In this document: piece after piece, positions 8,027 through 16,745 of the stretch
Numbering within the stretch: the first letter of the stretch is position 1
How the letters are laid out: each line of letters opens with the position of its first letter
Assembly: GCA_946482615.1 (NCBI GenBank)
Contig: CAMLSF010000049.1
Coordinates: 1-23,045, forward strand
Length of the DNA: 23,045 bases
Direction of reading: 5' to 3'
DNA from: an uncultured Chromatiaceae bacterium
GTDB lineage: Bacteria; Pseudomonadota; Gammaproteobacteria; Enterobacterales; Alteromonadaceae
Position numbers and translations under genes: made by a program
The notes under the pieces: generated by a model
Told to the model about the DNA's origin: nothing
The model's database searches: none
The model's input: the letters and a program-made list of their open reading frames with translations, nothing else

Positions 8027-8881
8027 ATGGCGAATCAGGCATATCTGCTGCAACAACTCAATAAAGCTGTGTTGCTGATGGCAACCAAACTGGATCAGGA
8101 GCAACAGGCCAGCCTGGATGAACTGGCTGAAGCTGCGGCTTTATCTAAATATCATTTCCACCGGATTTACCGGTTGCTGCTCGGCGAAACCTGTCAGCAA
8201 ACTCAGCTCAGATTAAAACTGGCCAAAGCAGGGCAGGCTTTAACTCTGGCACAAAGCTCGGTCACTGAAGCCGCATTGCAGGCTGGTTTTGCCTCTTCTC
8301 AGTCGTTAGCAAAAGCTTTGCAGCGCGAGTTGGGTTGCAATGCCACTGATTTGCGTGCAGATCCAGAGCGTTTAAGTTGTCTTTTACAGGAACTTGCCAC
8401 GCCAGCACAATTAACAGCTTCTCCTTATCAGGTGACCTTAGTATCGCTGGCTCCCTGTACTGTGGTCAGTATCACTAGCCTTGGACAGTATCCTGAACTG
8501 AATGACACTTATGGTTATCTGTTTAGTGTGCTGGCGGAGCATGCAGAAATACAGGCCATTCTTGGGCTGGCCTATGAGGATGTTGACAGCGATCTGAACG
8601 CCCGTTTTGATTGTGCTTTGCTGGTGAGCCCTTTGCCGGAACAGCTGCAGCCTGATGTGCATTTACAGCAGCTTGACGCTCAGCAGTATCTGGTGCTCCG
8701 TCATCAGGGTAGTTATGACACTTTGTCGGATAGTATCGACTGGTTGTATTGTTATTGTCTGAGTCAAAGCATTTATCTGCCGGATCACCAGCCTTGTTTG
8801 CACCATTATCTGGATGATCCGGAACAGGTTGAGCAGGCGTTGCTGCGCACTGATATTTATTTGCCGGTCACAGCGGGTTGA
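8027..8881 (+). CDS. AraC-family regulator with GyrI-like effector domain
   Basis: 284 residues. The N-terminal ~110 residues form a double helix-turn-helix of the AraC/XylS type (LDELAEAAALSKYHFHRIYRLLLGE, then SVTEAALQAGFASSQSLAKALQRELG). The C-terminal ~155 residues resemble the GyrI-like small-molecule binding domain of Rob, SbmC and BmrR-type regulators (the APCTVVSITSLGQY strand and an HQGSYDTL segment near residue 227). The order, DNA-binding first and GyrI-like second, is that of Rob-like activators, which respond to toxic or amphipathic compounds. AAGGA lies 9 bases before the ATG. No obvious target gene is adjacent: upstream is lysC, downstream the convergent HDOD gene. The effector is unknown. 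Confidence 0.85.
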   Translation: MANQAYLLQQLNKAVLLMATKLDQEQQASLDELAEAAALSKYHFHRIYRLLLGETCQQTQLRLKLAKAGQALTLAQSSVTEAALQAGFASSQSLAKALQRELGCNATDLRADPERLSCLLQELATPAQLTASPYQVTLVSLAPCTVVSITSLGQYPELNDTYGYLFSVLAEHAEIQAILGLAYEDVDSDLNARFDCALLVSPLPEQLQPDVHLQQLDAQQYLVLRHQGSYDTLSDSIDWLYCYCLSQSIYLPDHQPCLHHYLDDPEQVEQALLRTDIYLPVTAG

Positions 8882-8897
8882 CCGGAGCAGCAGGAAT

Positions 8898-8930
8898 AAA
8901 AAAGGCGTCTCTGGATAAAAGACGCCTTTT
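8898..8930. terminator. Bidirectional intrinsic terminator
   Basis: AAAAGGCGTCT (8900-8910) pairs perfectly with AGACGCCTTTT (8920-8930) around a 9-nt loop. The A/T tracts on both sides make it work for the AraC-type gene (plus) and the convergent HDOD gene (minus). Confidence 0.85.
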
Positions 8931-8949
8931 AGTTTAGTGGTCGAAGCAA

Positions 8950-9792
8950 TTAAACAAACAGCTGTTTCATATCCTGATAAATGGCCACAAATTCCGGAGA
9001 GCGGTAGAAATCCACACCAGTGATCAAGCCACGGTCAGCATAAGGTTTAAGCGCCAGACGTGGTTCTGTTTTGTCTTTGCAATGGCCTTTTTGGATGGTG
9101 GCAATACGGATAAAATCCAGATAATTCACTTTGTCAGTATGAGGTAATTTGGTGTTCCACTGCTCTGCTACTTCCACCAATTCATCCGGGAATTCCCATT
9201 TGCGTAAAATGCTGCCACCAACACCACCTGCTAAATCCGTGATACAGCCCGCAATAAAATCTTTGTCGCCAAACTGATCCAAATGTTTTTCAGCTTCGGT
9301 CAAAATAGGCAAAGCCCCTATGTTATGAATTAAGCCAGCCAGTGTCATGGTGTCAAAATTCACCGGGCTGACTTTTAAGTTGCTGTTGTACAGCTGCATA
9401 GCGGCCAAAGCGACAGCTGCCACTTCCAAAGTATCCTGCCAGACTTTGCTCATCATGCCTTTGATTAAACTGGAATGAGAGACAAACAATTGCTCCACCG
9501 CCATAGCTGTCACTATGTTTTTGATATACCGCAAACCTATACGTGTGACAGCCTGATGCAGTGAGTTGACATGGACTGAACGGCCTAAAAAGGCGCTGTT
9601 GGCGATTTTCATCATACGGGCTGACATGGCCGGATCGTGAGAAATAATGTCTGCCATCTGATTTAAATTCACATTCGGATCTTCCGCCATTTTGCGAATT
9701 CGTAAGGCAATTTCAGGAAGACTTGGCAACACCAAGGTATCATTCTGGATTTTTTCAACCAGCAAGCTTAATAACGCGTTTTCGTTTGACAT
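8950..9792 (-). CDS. HDOD domain protein
   Basis: 280 residues, soluble, dominated by one HDOD domain. The N-terminal part LVLPSLPEIALRIRKMAEDPN leads into ISHDPAMSARMMKIANSAFLG and the helix HQAVTRIGLRYIKNIVTAMAVEQLF. The HD-like position reads LIHNIG, so the metal-binding HD pair is not preserved, as is usual for HDOD. HDOD proteins act in signalling networks with cyclic-di-GMP and chemotaxis components; a specific role cannot be read here. I chose ATG 9792 over an in-frame TTG at 9801. An AGGG Shine-Dalgarno lies 9 bases before the ATG, while the TTG follows it directly. It is a single gene with its terminator shared with the AraC-type gene. The 149 bp upstream (9793-9941) hold no other gene. 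Confidence 0.88.
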   Translation of the reverse strand: MSNENALLSLLVEKIQNDTLVLPSLPEIALRIRKMAEDPNVNLNQMADIISHDPAMSARMMKIANSAFLGRSVHVNSLHQAVTRIGLRYIKNIVTAMAVEQLFVSHSSLIKGMMSKVWQDTLEVAAVALAAMQLYNSNLKVSPVNFDTMTLAGLIHNIGALPILTEAEKHLDQFGDKDFIAGCITDLAGGVGGSILRKWEFPDELVEVAEQWNTKLPHTDKVNYLDFIRIATIQKGHCKDKTEPRLALKPYADRGLITGVDFYRSPEFVAIYQDMKQLFV

Positions 9793-9941
9793 AAACTGCA
9801 ACCCTGTGACAAAAAAGGAGAACTATCTGTGTGGTGTCTTTTTATTTAGTTGTAGACGAACATTCTGATTATTAGCGAATTTTGTTGGCTTTGCCCAGTA
9901 GTAAAATAAAAGAATTTTTCATTTTGTCCAGATGCTGGGAA

Positions 9942-11684
9942 TTAATCGGTATCTTTACCCTGAATTTGAAACAGCTTGTCACGAATTTGCCAAAAACGCC
10001 CCTCTTTGCGCGCTATGATGGCGTCCGGCGGTTGAAATCTGTGCTCTTGTTGCAGCACTTTGTTGACCGTTGTTTCCGTAAAAGCTCTGTGTCTGTCGAC
10101 CAGATGAGGTGGCACAAAAAGGCTTAAAAACTTCTGTTTTTGCGCTTTGGTTTGCAAGCTCCAGTATTCGGCTAGTTCAGCGCCATCCGTGCCAAAATAG
10201 CTGACCTTTAATACAGTTTTCCCTTCCTTCGTCTGGTGACTGCTTAATTGCATCCGGCTGACATAAAGCACTAAAGCATCTTTTAAGCTCAACGCTTCTT
10301 TGAGTTTTTTATCAGGATCAACCAACACCAGACCACAGTCACCGCAGTGACGGGCGGCGATATCATTTTCTGCACCACAGTCCGGGCAAAATTTGGCTTT
10401 AAAGCGATAACCACAGGCTTGAGGCTGGGCGTCCTGATCGTCTTTGTAACCCTGACAACGGCGGCCGTAGTATTCCAGTACTAAACCTCTGTCGTCTGTT
10501 TTGCCCCAGAAGTTATTAAAAAAACCACATAAGGGGCAGGGCACTGTGACCAGCTCTGTGCCGGGTTCTGGCCGCAGTTCGCCAATATCGGGTTGCTCCA
10601 GATTAAACCTGTTACCGGCATAATCCAGAACCAGACAATCCTGTTTTCCCGGGCTTAACCGCAAGCCACGGCCGACAATCTGTTGATACAAAGTGACAGA
10701 TTCAGTCGGGCGTAAAATAGCGATCAAGTCGATATGAGGGGCGTCAAAACCCGTGGTTAATACCGCCACATTGACCAGATACTTCAACTCTTTTTGTTTG
10801 AAGCTCTGGATCAGCGCGTCCCGCTCTTTTTGTGGGGTATCGCCTAAAATCAATGCAGTTTCTGCTGCGGGCAAATAGCCTAAAATCTCCCGGGCATGGG
10901 CTGTAGTAGCGGCAAAAATCATCACACCAGCACGGCTTTGAGCCTGTTGGATCACTTGCTGAATAATTTGTGGGGTGGCGCGCTGTTGCTGATTAATGCG
11001 TAAATCCAGATCGGCTTCTTTAAAATAACCACTGGCGGTGGGTTTTAAACCCGCAAAGTCGTAACTTAATACTGGTGCATCCATCAGCACGGCCGGAGTT
11101 AAATAACCTTCGTTTAATAAAAAACGGATCGGCAAGTCAAAAATACAGTATTTAAAAAAGCGCGGTTCAGTGGTGCGGATCAGACCACGGCTATGGTACT
11201 GATAAATCCAGCCTGAGCCTAAGCGGTAGGGGGTGGCTGTTAACCCCAACACTTTTAAGTCCGGGTTTTGCAATTGCAAAGCGCGGATCACTTTTAAGTA
11301 ACTGCTGTCTTCGTCGTCACCGACGCGATGGCATTCGTCTATCACCAATAGGCTGTATTGTTCAGTAAAGTCGGCGAGGTTACGTGCGACCGATTGCACT
11401 GAAGCAAATACCACTTTGGCTGCCGTTTCTTTGCGGCCCAGGCTTGCAGAAAATATTGCCGCTTCTAAACCATAACTTTGGTACTTGGCATGATTTTGCT
11501 CCACCAGCTCTTTAACATGAGCCAACACCAGCACCCGGCCACGGGCCAAACGTGCCAGTTCGGCTATCACCAGACTTTTACCTGCGCCTGTGGGCAATAC
11601 CAGCACTGCAGCATCCTGCTTCTGGCGAAAATGCACCAAAACGGCCTGAACCGCCTGTTGTTGATAGTTTCGTAATTGCAGCAT
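9942..11684 (-). CDS. radD: RadD (YejH) superfamily II DNA helicase-like repair protein
   Basis: 580 residues, near the 586 of E. coli RadD and similar from end to end. It has Walker A PTGAGKS (residues 31-37), motif II DECH (116-119), motif III LTATPYRLG, and motif VI QIVGRGLRL. After the helicase core come Cys pairs typical of RadD zinc-binding segments (CPLCG, then CGYRFKAKFCPDCG and CGDCG). RadD is an ATPase that helps RecA-mediated strand exchange and double-strand break repair. I chose ATG 11684; a GTG lies one codon upstream. There is no clear Shine-Dalgarno and only 59 bp to the next gene, most of it a terminator, so the promoter is unclear. Confidence 0.95.
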   Translation of the reverse strand: MLQLRNYQQQAVQAVLVHFRQKQDAAVLVLPTGAGKSLVIAELARLARGRVLVLAHVKELVEQNHAKYQSYGLEAAIFSASLGRKETAAKVVFASVQSVARNLADFTEQYSLLVIDECHRVGDDEDSSYLKVIRALQLQNPDLKVLGLTATPYRLGSGWIYQYHSRGLIRTTEPRFFKYCIFDLPIRFLLNEGYLTPAVLMDAPVLSYDFAGLKPTASGYFKEADLDLRINQQQRATPQIIQQVIQQAQSRAGVMIFAATTAHAREILGYLPAAETALILGDTPQKERDALIQSFKQKELKYLVNVAVLTTGFDAPHIDLIAILRPTESVTLYQQIVGRGLRLSPGKQDCLVLDYAGNRFNLEQPDIGELRPEPGTELVTVPCPLCGFFNNFWGKTDDRGLVLEYYGRRCQGYKDDQDAQPQACGYRFKAKFCPDCGAENDIAARHCGDCGLVLVDPDKKLKEALSLKDALVLYVSRMQLSSHQTKEGKTVLKVSYFGTDGAELAEYWSLQTKAQKQKFLSLFVPPHLVDRHRAFTETTVNKVLQQEHRFQPPDAIIARKEGRFWQIRDKLFQIQGKDTD

Positions 11685-11705
11685 CACAATGGTTTATGTA
11701 AGAAG

Positions 11706-11728
11706 AAGGGGGCAAAAACAGCCCCCTT
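11706..11728 (-). terminator. Intrinsic terminator of the mfd-csiV-lipoprotein operon
   Basis: On the minus strand AAGGGGGC and GCCCCCTT form a perfect 8-bp stem around a 7-nt loop, followed by TTCTTCTT. It lies 15 bp past the lipoprotein stop and just before radD, separating the two transcription units. Confidence 0.8.
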
Positions 11729-11743
11729 GGTCACAAGAAGTTA

Positions 11744-11995
11744 TTACTGAATACCATGGTTTGAGAAAACGGTAGCACGATCTGCTAAGAAGGTAATTTT
11801 GATATTTTTTTCATCGTCACCCCAGCGGCAGCTTTTAGTGCCGATCGCTTCGTCACAATGAGTGGCAGCGCCTAATATGCCGGACACTTCATCGTAGGTC
11901 ATACCAGCTTTAACTTGATTGTAATTGTCTTGTGTCAGTTTACTACAGGCCCCCAGCAGGCTGAGTGTAGCTAACAAAACCATGATTTTTTTCAT
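11744..11995 (-). CDS. Small SmpA/BLIP-like lipoprotein (DUF3862-type)
   Basis: 83 residues. A lipoprotein signal peptide ends in the lipobox LGAC (Cys17). Ser at +2 predicts outer-membrane sorting, which would use the LolCDE system encoded in this same window. The mature part of about 66 residues has the motif YNQVKAGMTYDEVSGILG, the helix-turn pattern of SmpA/OmlA/BLIP-like folds, then two cysteines (47 and 56) that could form a disulfide, and WGDDEKNIKITF. Proteins with this layout are small periplasm-facing lipoproteins of unknown function. AAGGA lies 7 bases before ATG. It follows csiV by 27 bp and is the last gene of the operon. Confidence 0.82.
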   Translation of the reverse strand: MKKIMVLLATLSLLGACSKLTQDNYNQVKAGMTYDEVSGILGAATHCDEAIGTKSCRWGDDEKNIKITFLADRATVFSNHGIQ

Positions 11996-12022
11996 AACAG
12001 ATTCCTTGTGTTATTTAACTGT

Positions 12023-13096
12023 TTAAAGTGTTGCCGCCCCTGTTGTTTCGGGCGGGGTAAAACGTTTTACCTGAATAATCACTCCTAAACGTGGATGATC
12101 CAGATAATGGATTTGGCCTAAAGTTAAGCGCGCACTTTGTTTAATAGCTAGTTGTGCTGGCTGAGTTGCGTCATCGCTCTGGCGCAGATAAAAAGTACCG
12201 TCAAACTGGATAAAGCGACCCAAACGTAACTGAACTAAAGAATCAAATTGCCACGGACTGTACCATAATTGCAAGCTGCTTTGGCCTTGCTGTACCGCAG
12301 AGAGTTGTTGCTGAACCTGCTGCATCAAGTCAATATTGAGTTCAGTCTCAGTGGCGGTTTCATCCTGATAAACCCCTGCATACCAATGGCTGCGGCTATT
12401 ACGACCTGAGACTAAAGGCTGACGCCAGGCCGTGTGCAGTAAAAGTTGTTTACCTGCCTCACGTTGTAACTGATAAGCCAGATTTTTCAGCTGCAGGCCA
12501 TCGGGTCCTACCAGATAGGCTCCATCTTTGGCCTGACCATCACCGGTAAAAGTAGCAGGAATTTGCGCCGGTGCCGGTAACTGCAACGCCAGCTCTTGTG
12601 CAGTTAAAGCCCTGCTTATTAACTGACCATCAGCATCCCATTGTTCCATCTGACAATTCTGAAAATTCAGCTGATACAAAGAAGCCGCGACAGGCTCCGG
12701 GTCCAACTGCACATCCAATGAGTCAGCGGCCACTGCAGCAACAGGCTGCATTTTTTGCTGATGTTCGCTTAACAGCTGCTGAATTTGTTGCTGTACTGTG
12801 GCAGAGACAGGGGCCGCAGCTGTTGCTGTGTCTGAAGGCGCCGCACCTGCTGTACAGGCTGGTATAGCTTTAATTAAATCAGCTACAGCAGGTTGCACCA
12901 GTGGACGCATTAGATCCAAGGCATTGTTGGTTTTTAAGGGTTCTGTCGGTGCCTCAAACTGCTCTTTTAAACTTTTGTCCGCACTGCGACTAAAAGCGAT
13001 CAACTCTATTTCATACCAGCTATTGGCGAAGACTGGGCTTGTGGCCGATAAAGCCACTAAAACCAATCCCAGCGATGTTAAACGCAGAGGTTTCAT
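12023..13096 (-). CDS. csiV: CsiV-family periplasmic peptidoglycan-binding protein
   Basis: 357 residues with a Sec signal peptide, probably cut after VFA (residue 24). The mature protein begins WYEIELIAFSR, a hallmark of the CsiV family, and ends in a region with HWYAGVYQDE, WYSPWQFDSLVQLRLGRFIQFDGTFYLRQ and a repeated beta-rich pattern. The middle (about residues 90-140) is Ala/Gln-rich and probably flexible. CsiV was described in Vibrio cholerae as a peptidoglycan-binding protein needed for cell shape with D-amino acids. Its ATG overlaps the mfd stop by 4 bp (ATGA), so translation is coupled. This mfd-csiV pairing is what I would expect in related gammaproteobacteria. Confidence 0.83.
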   Translation of the reverse strand: MKPLRLTSLGLVLVALSATSPVFANSWYEIELIAFSRSADKSLKEQFEAPTEPLKTNNALDLMRPLVQPAVADLIKAIPACTAGAAPSDTATAAAPVSATVQQQIQQLLSEHQQKMQPVAAVAADSLDVQLDPEPVAASLYQLNFQNCQMEQWDADGQLISRALTAQELALQLPAPAQIPATFTGDGQAKDGAYLVGPDGLQLKNLAYQLQREAGKQLLLHTAWRQPLVSGRNSRSHWYAGVYQDETATETELNIDLMQQVQQQLSAVQQGQSSLQLWYSPWQFDSLVQLRLGRFIQFDGTFYLRQSDDATQPAQLAIKQSARLTLGQIHYLDHPRLGVIIQVKRFTPPETTGAATL

Positions 13097-16000
13097 GATG
13101 CTCCTGTCTGATGTTTAGCAAAGTCATCCAGCATAAAGCTGACAAAGGCGAATCTGCTGTTGGTATCAGGTAAATCTTTGATAAATTTCAGTTTACTTCC
13201 ACCTTCGAGCTTAAAGACTTTCGACTGAGTCTGAATAAGCTGAATAATGTAAGACGGGTTGACTGAAGTCCGTTCGGCGAATTCTAGCACACCACCTTTG
13301 CTGTTGGCTTCCAGTCGTTTAATGCCAAGCTGCTGCGCCTGCATTTTTAACTCTGTGATTTTGACTAAGTTTTTCGCCGCATCCGGCAATAAACCAAAAC
13401 GGTCGATCAATTCGACCTGCACATCGTCCAGTTCCTGTTCGTCACGACAGGAGGCTAACCTTTTGTAAAAGGATAAACGTAAGCTGACATCCGGAATATA
13501 AGAATCAGGCAGCAGGGCAGGCAGTTTCATATCCAGCTCAGTTTGCTGAGTCAGCAGCGCATCCAGGCTTGGCTCTTTGCCGGCTTTCAGGGCTTCAACC
13601 GCTTGTTCCAGCATTTCCATATACAAGCTAAAACCAACAGATTCAATCTGGCCACTTTGCTCATCGCCCAACAGCTCACCTGCACCCCGGATTTCCATAT
13701 CCTGACTGGCCAGTGCAAAACCGGCGCCTAAATCTTCTAAGGCCGAAATGGCTTCGAGGCGTTTTTCCGCATCTTTGGTTAAACGTTTGGGCGGTGGTGT
13801 GAGTAAATAAGCATAAGCCTGATGGTGCGATCGGCCAACCCGGCCGCGCAACTGGTGCAATTGCGCCAGACCAAAATTATCCGCTCTGTTGATAATAATG
13901 GTATTGGCGGTGGGCACGTCTATGCCGGTTTCGATAATGGTCGAACAGAGCAGCAGGTTAAAACGCTGATGGTAAAAATCAGCCATGATCTGTTCCAGCT
14001 CGCGCTCCCGCATCTGGCCATGGGCTATACCAATTAATGCTTCCGGCAGCAACAGAGCTAAATCGGCTGCGGTTTTTTCAATGCTCGCCACATCGTTATG
14101 CAGGAAATACACCTGACCACCGCGGGAAATTTCCCTGAGCACAGCTTCACGAACTAAGCCTTCTTCGTACTCACGCACAAAGGTTTTGACGGCCAAACGT
14201 TTGGCAGGAGGTGTGGCGATAATAGATAAATCTCGCATGCCGGACAGCGACATATTGAGTGTGCGTGGAATAGGGGTGGCCGTTAAGGTCAGAATGTCGA
14301 TATTGGCGCGTAATGCTTTGATTTTGTCTTTTTGCCGTACACCGAATCTGTGTTCTTCATCAACAATCAGCAGGCCCAAATCTTTAAATCGAATATCGTC
14401 CTGCAACAATTTGTGAGTCCCGATCAGGATATCGACTTTGCCTTGTTCGGTTTCATCCAAAATGGCTTTTTGTTCTTTGGCGCTGATAAAACGCGATAGC
14501 ACCGCCACTTTGACCGGCCAATTGGCAAAACGGTCGCGGAAGTTTTCAAAATGCTGCTGCGCCAGCAAAGTGGTTGGTACTAAAACCGCCACTTGTTTAT
14601 TGTCATTCACAGCCACAAAAGCAGCCCGCATCGCCACTTCCGTTTTACCAAAACCTACATCACCACAGACCAATCTGTCCATGGCACGTTCAGCCTGCAT
14701 ATCGGCCAGCACTGCAGCTATAGCGTCAAGCTGATCCACTGTCTCCTGGTAAGGGAAACCATCGGCAAATAGTTCGTATTGCTCTGCATCCAGTTTAAAA
14801 CCGTAGCCGGTTTGGGCGGCGCGCTGGGCATAGACATCCAATAGCTCTGCTGCCACATCCCGCACTTTTTCTGCTGCTTTACGCCGTGCTTTTTCCCAGC
14901 TGTCGTTGCCAAGTTTATGCAGAGGTGCATTGTCCTGATCCGAACCCGTGTAACGGCTGATTAAATGCAAGGACGACACAGGCACATACAGCTTGCTGCC
15001 ACCTGCGTATTCAATAGTGACAAACTCAGCACTGATGCCCGCCGCATCCAGCACCTGCAAGCCCTGATACCGGCCTATACCATGTTGCAAATGCACCACA
15101 GGCTGGCCCACAGACAGTTCAGCCAGATTGCGGATTATGGTGTCGCCTGAGATTTGCTGGCTGTGTTTACGTTTACGTCTTTGGGTAACTTTTTGACCAA
15201 ATAACTCGTTTTCGCTGATCAGGGCCAGTGGTTCTTCACCTGCTTTGGCTTTGCCCTGGCTCTGTTGTAGCAAGCAACCTTGCTCCAATGAACCTATTAC
15301 TATGCCTAAATCCACCTGATCGGTTAAAAACTCTTCGACCGAGGCAAATTGCTGCAAGCGAATTTGGTTACGCTGCATCAGTTGCAATAAGCTTTCGCGC
15401 CGGCCTTCGGATTCAACAAAAAAAAGCACCCGGCCTTGCTGCTTTTTGATCTGAAGAATAAATTGCTGCAGCTTCTCCAGCGGGTTTTTCAGCTGATGAT
15501 TCACCGTAAGCTCAGGCAAATCAGCCACAGCGGCATTAAACTGTCCGGCACGTTCCGGCAACTCAGCCCGGCTTAACCTTAAGCGGGGCCACTGCTTTAA
15601 CTGGGCAAAAAACTCATCAACCGCTAAATACAATTCCTGCGGTTTTAAAATAGGTTTGAGTAAGTCGATGGCTCTGTCCTGATAACGACGTTGTAAGTCG
15701 TGCCAGAAACGCTCTGCCGCAGCTTCTAAATCGCCGACCGCCAGCATCACCGTATCTTTAGGTAACATCGAAAACAAAGGTGCAGACTGTTCAGCAAAGA
15801 GTGGCAGGTAATATTCAATACCAGCCGGCATCAGGCCCTGACTAACCTGCATATAGAGCGATTCTTTTTCGCTGCGCGCCGGGAAACGTTCACGGTAACG
15901 GATACGGAAACGTTCTATCGCCGCTTTATCCTGCGGGAATTCGTGGGCGGGCAAGAGTTCGATTTCATCAACTTGCTGCACAGTGCGCTGATTATCCGGG

Positions 16001-16596
16001 TCAAACAGGCGAATGCCGTCAATTTCGTCGTCCAAAAAGTCAATGCGGTATGGCAGGGTACTGCCCATAGGATAGAGATCGAGCAAAGAGCCCCGTACTG
16101 AAAATTCGCCATGTTCCATCACCTGATCCACAGCCCGGTATCCCACAGCGGCCAGTTGCTGACGCAAAGCTGTTAAATCCAGTTGCTGGCCTTTTTTCAG
16201 CACCAGACTGTATTGCTGCAAATAGCTGGCGTCTGTCAGACGCAACAAAGCGGTGTTCAGCGGCACTATCACTATGCCATGCTTTAAACGGGGCAGGCTG
16301 TACAGGGTTTTTATGCGCTGGGAAATAATGTCCTGATGCGGGGAAAATACGTCATAAGGCAAGGTTTCCCAGTCAGGGAAAGTCCAGACTTCTGCAGCAT
16401 TTTCATGGAAAAACACCGTCAGCTCCTGCTCTAACCTAAGTGCTGTGGTGGTGTCCGGCACTATCACCAGATAAAGACCTTGCTGGCGTTGATACAGCTG
16501 ATAAATAGCCCAGGGCAAAGCAGCGCCGGACAGGCGGCCCCATTGTTTTAAGTCTGTGCCGGAGGAAGGGGCTGGTAATGCTTCAATGCGGATCAT
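13093..16596 (-). CDS. mfd: Transcription-repair coupling factor Mfd
   Basis: 1167 residues, close to E. coli Mfd (1148) and complete. The UvrB-like N-terminal module spans about residues 1-330. A CarD-like RNA polymerase interaction domain is at about 480-560 (VGQPVVHLQHGIGRYQGL). The translocase core follows with Walker A GDVGFGKT (645-652), DEEH (746-749), LTATPIPRTLNMS and QLRGRVGRS. A TRCF C-terminal domain binds UvrA. Mfd removes RNA polymerase stalled at DNA lesions and recruits nucleotide excision repair. The ATG is not preceded by a good Shine-Dalgarno. A possible -10 (TACAAT, minus strand, 16636-16631) lies 35 bp upstream but with a poor -35. It is the first gene of the mfd-csiV-lipoprotein operon. 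Confidence 0.97.
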   Translation of the reverse strand: MIRIEALPAPSSGTDLKQWGRLSGAALPWAIYQLYQRQQGLYLVIVPDTTTALRLEQELTVFFHENAAEVWTFPDWETLPYDVFSPHQDIISQRIKTLYSLPRLKHGIVIVPLNTALLRLTDASYLQQYSLVLKKGQQLDLTALRQQLAAVGYRAVDQVMEHGEFSVRGSLLDLYPMGSTLPYRIDFLDDEIDGIRLFDPDNQRTVQQVDEIELLPAHEFPQDKAAIERFRIRYRERFPARSEKESLYMQVSQGLMPAGIEYYLPLFAEQSAPLFSMLPKDTVMLAVGDLEAAAERFWHDLQRRYQDRAIDLLKPILKPQELYLAVDEFFAQLKQWPRLRLSRAELPERAGQFNAAVADLPELTVNHQLKNPLEKLQQFILQIKKQQGRVLFFVESEGRRESLLQLMQRNQIRLQQFASVEEFLTDQVDLGIVIGSLEQGCLLQQSQGKAKAGEEPLALISENELFGQKVTQRRKRKHSQQISGDTIIRNLAELSVGQPVVHLQHGIGRYQGLQVLDAAGISAEFVTIEYAGGSKLYVPVSSLHLISRYTGSDQDNAPLHKLGNDSWEKARRKAAEKVRDVAAELLDVYAQRAAQTGYGFKLDAEQYELFADGFPYQETVDQLDAIAAVLADMQAERAMDRLVCGDVGFGKTEVAMRAAFVAVNDNKQVAVLVPTTLLAQQHFENFRDRFANWPVKVAVLSRFISAKEQKAILDETEQGKVDILIGTHKLLQDDIRFKDLGLLIVDEEHRFGVRQKDKIKALRANIDILTLTATPIPRTLNMSLSGMRDLSIIATPPAKRLAVKTFVREYEEGLVREAVLREISRGGQVYFLHNDVASIEKTAADLALLLPEALIGIAHGQMRERELEQIMADFYHQRFNLLLCSTIIETGIDVPTANTIIINRADNFGLAQLHQLRGRVGRSHHQAYAYLLTPPPKRLTKDAEKRLEAISALEDLGAGFALASQDMEIRGAGELLGDEQSGQIESVGFSLYMEMLEQAVEALKAGKEPSLDALLTQQTELDMKLPALLPDSYIPDVSLRLSFYKRLASCRDEQELDDVQVELIDRFGLLPDAAKNLVKITELKMQAQQLGIKRLEANSKGGVLEFAERTSVNPSYIIQLIQTQSKVFKLEGGSKLKFIKDLPDTNSRFAFVSFMLDDFAKHQTGAS

Positions 16597-16620
16597 CAGG
16601 GAAATTCTTTACTCGTTATA

Positions 16621-16645
16621 AAAAGACCGGATTGTAGTACGGTCT
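16621..16645 (-). terminator. Possible terminator of the PilZ gene
   Basis: AGACCG (16645-16640) and CGGTCT (16629-16624) on the minus strand form a 6-bp stem with a 10-nt loop followed by TTTTAT. It lies between the PilZ gene stop and the mfd start. The loop overlaps the best -10 candidate for mfd, so both readings cannot be fully right. Confidence 0.45.
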
Positions 16646-16677
16646 GTTGTTTGATTTAGTTTCAACACTGCTCAATC

Positions 16678-16744
16678 TATACCCAATCTAATTGGCGTTG
16701 CAGGGAGAGCACGCAGTCAACAAAGCTGCACGTACTAAGGGTAT
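16678..16744 (+). repeat. ERIC-like repeat, short internally deleted copy
   Basis: A 67-bp element with TIR-like ends ATACCC and GGGTAT. It keeps the left arm (TAATTGGCGTTGCAG) and right arm (CACGCAGTCAACAAAGCTGC) of copy 1 but lacks about 58 bp of the centre, including the main hairpin. It ends one base from the stop codon of the PilZ gene. Confidence 0.75.
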
Positions 16745-16745
16745 T

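Noticed and set aside
12571..13118. Plus-strand ORFs of 98 and 106 codons opposite csiV
   Set aside because: They overlap the well-supported csiV gene on the other strand and have low-complexity, Ala-rich products from the complementary Gln/Ala codons.
14438..14734. Plus-strand ORF of 98 codons inside mfd
   Set aside because: It lies opposite the Mfd translocase core, has no Shine-Dalgarno and no recognisable family. It is a shadow of the real gene.
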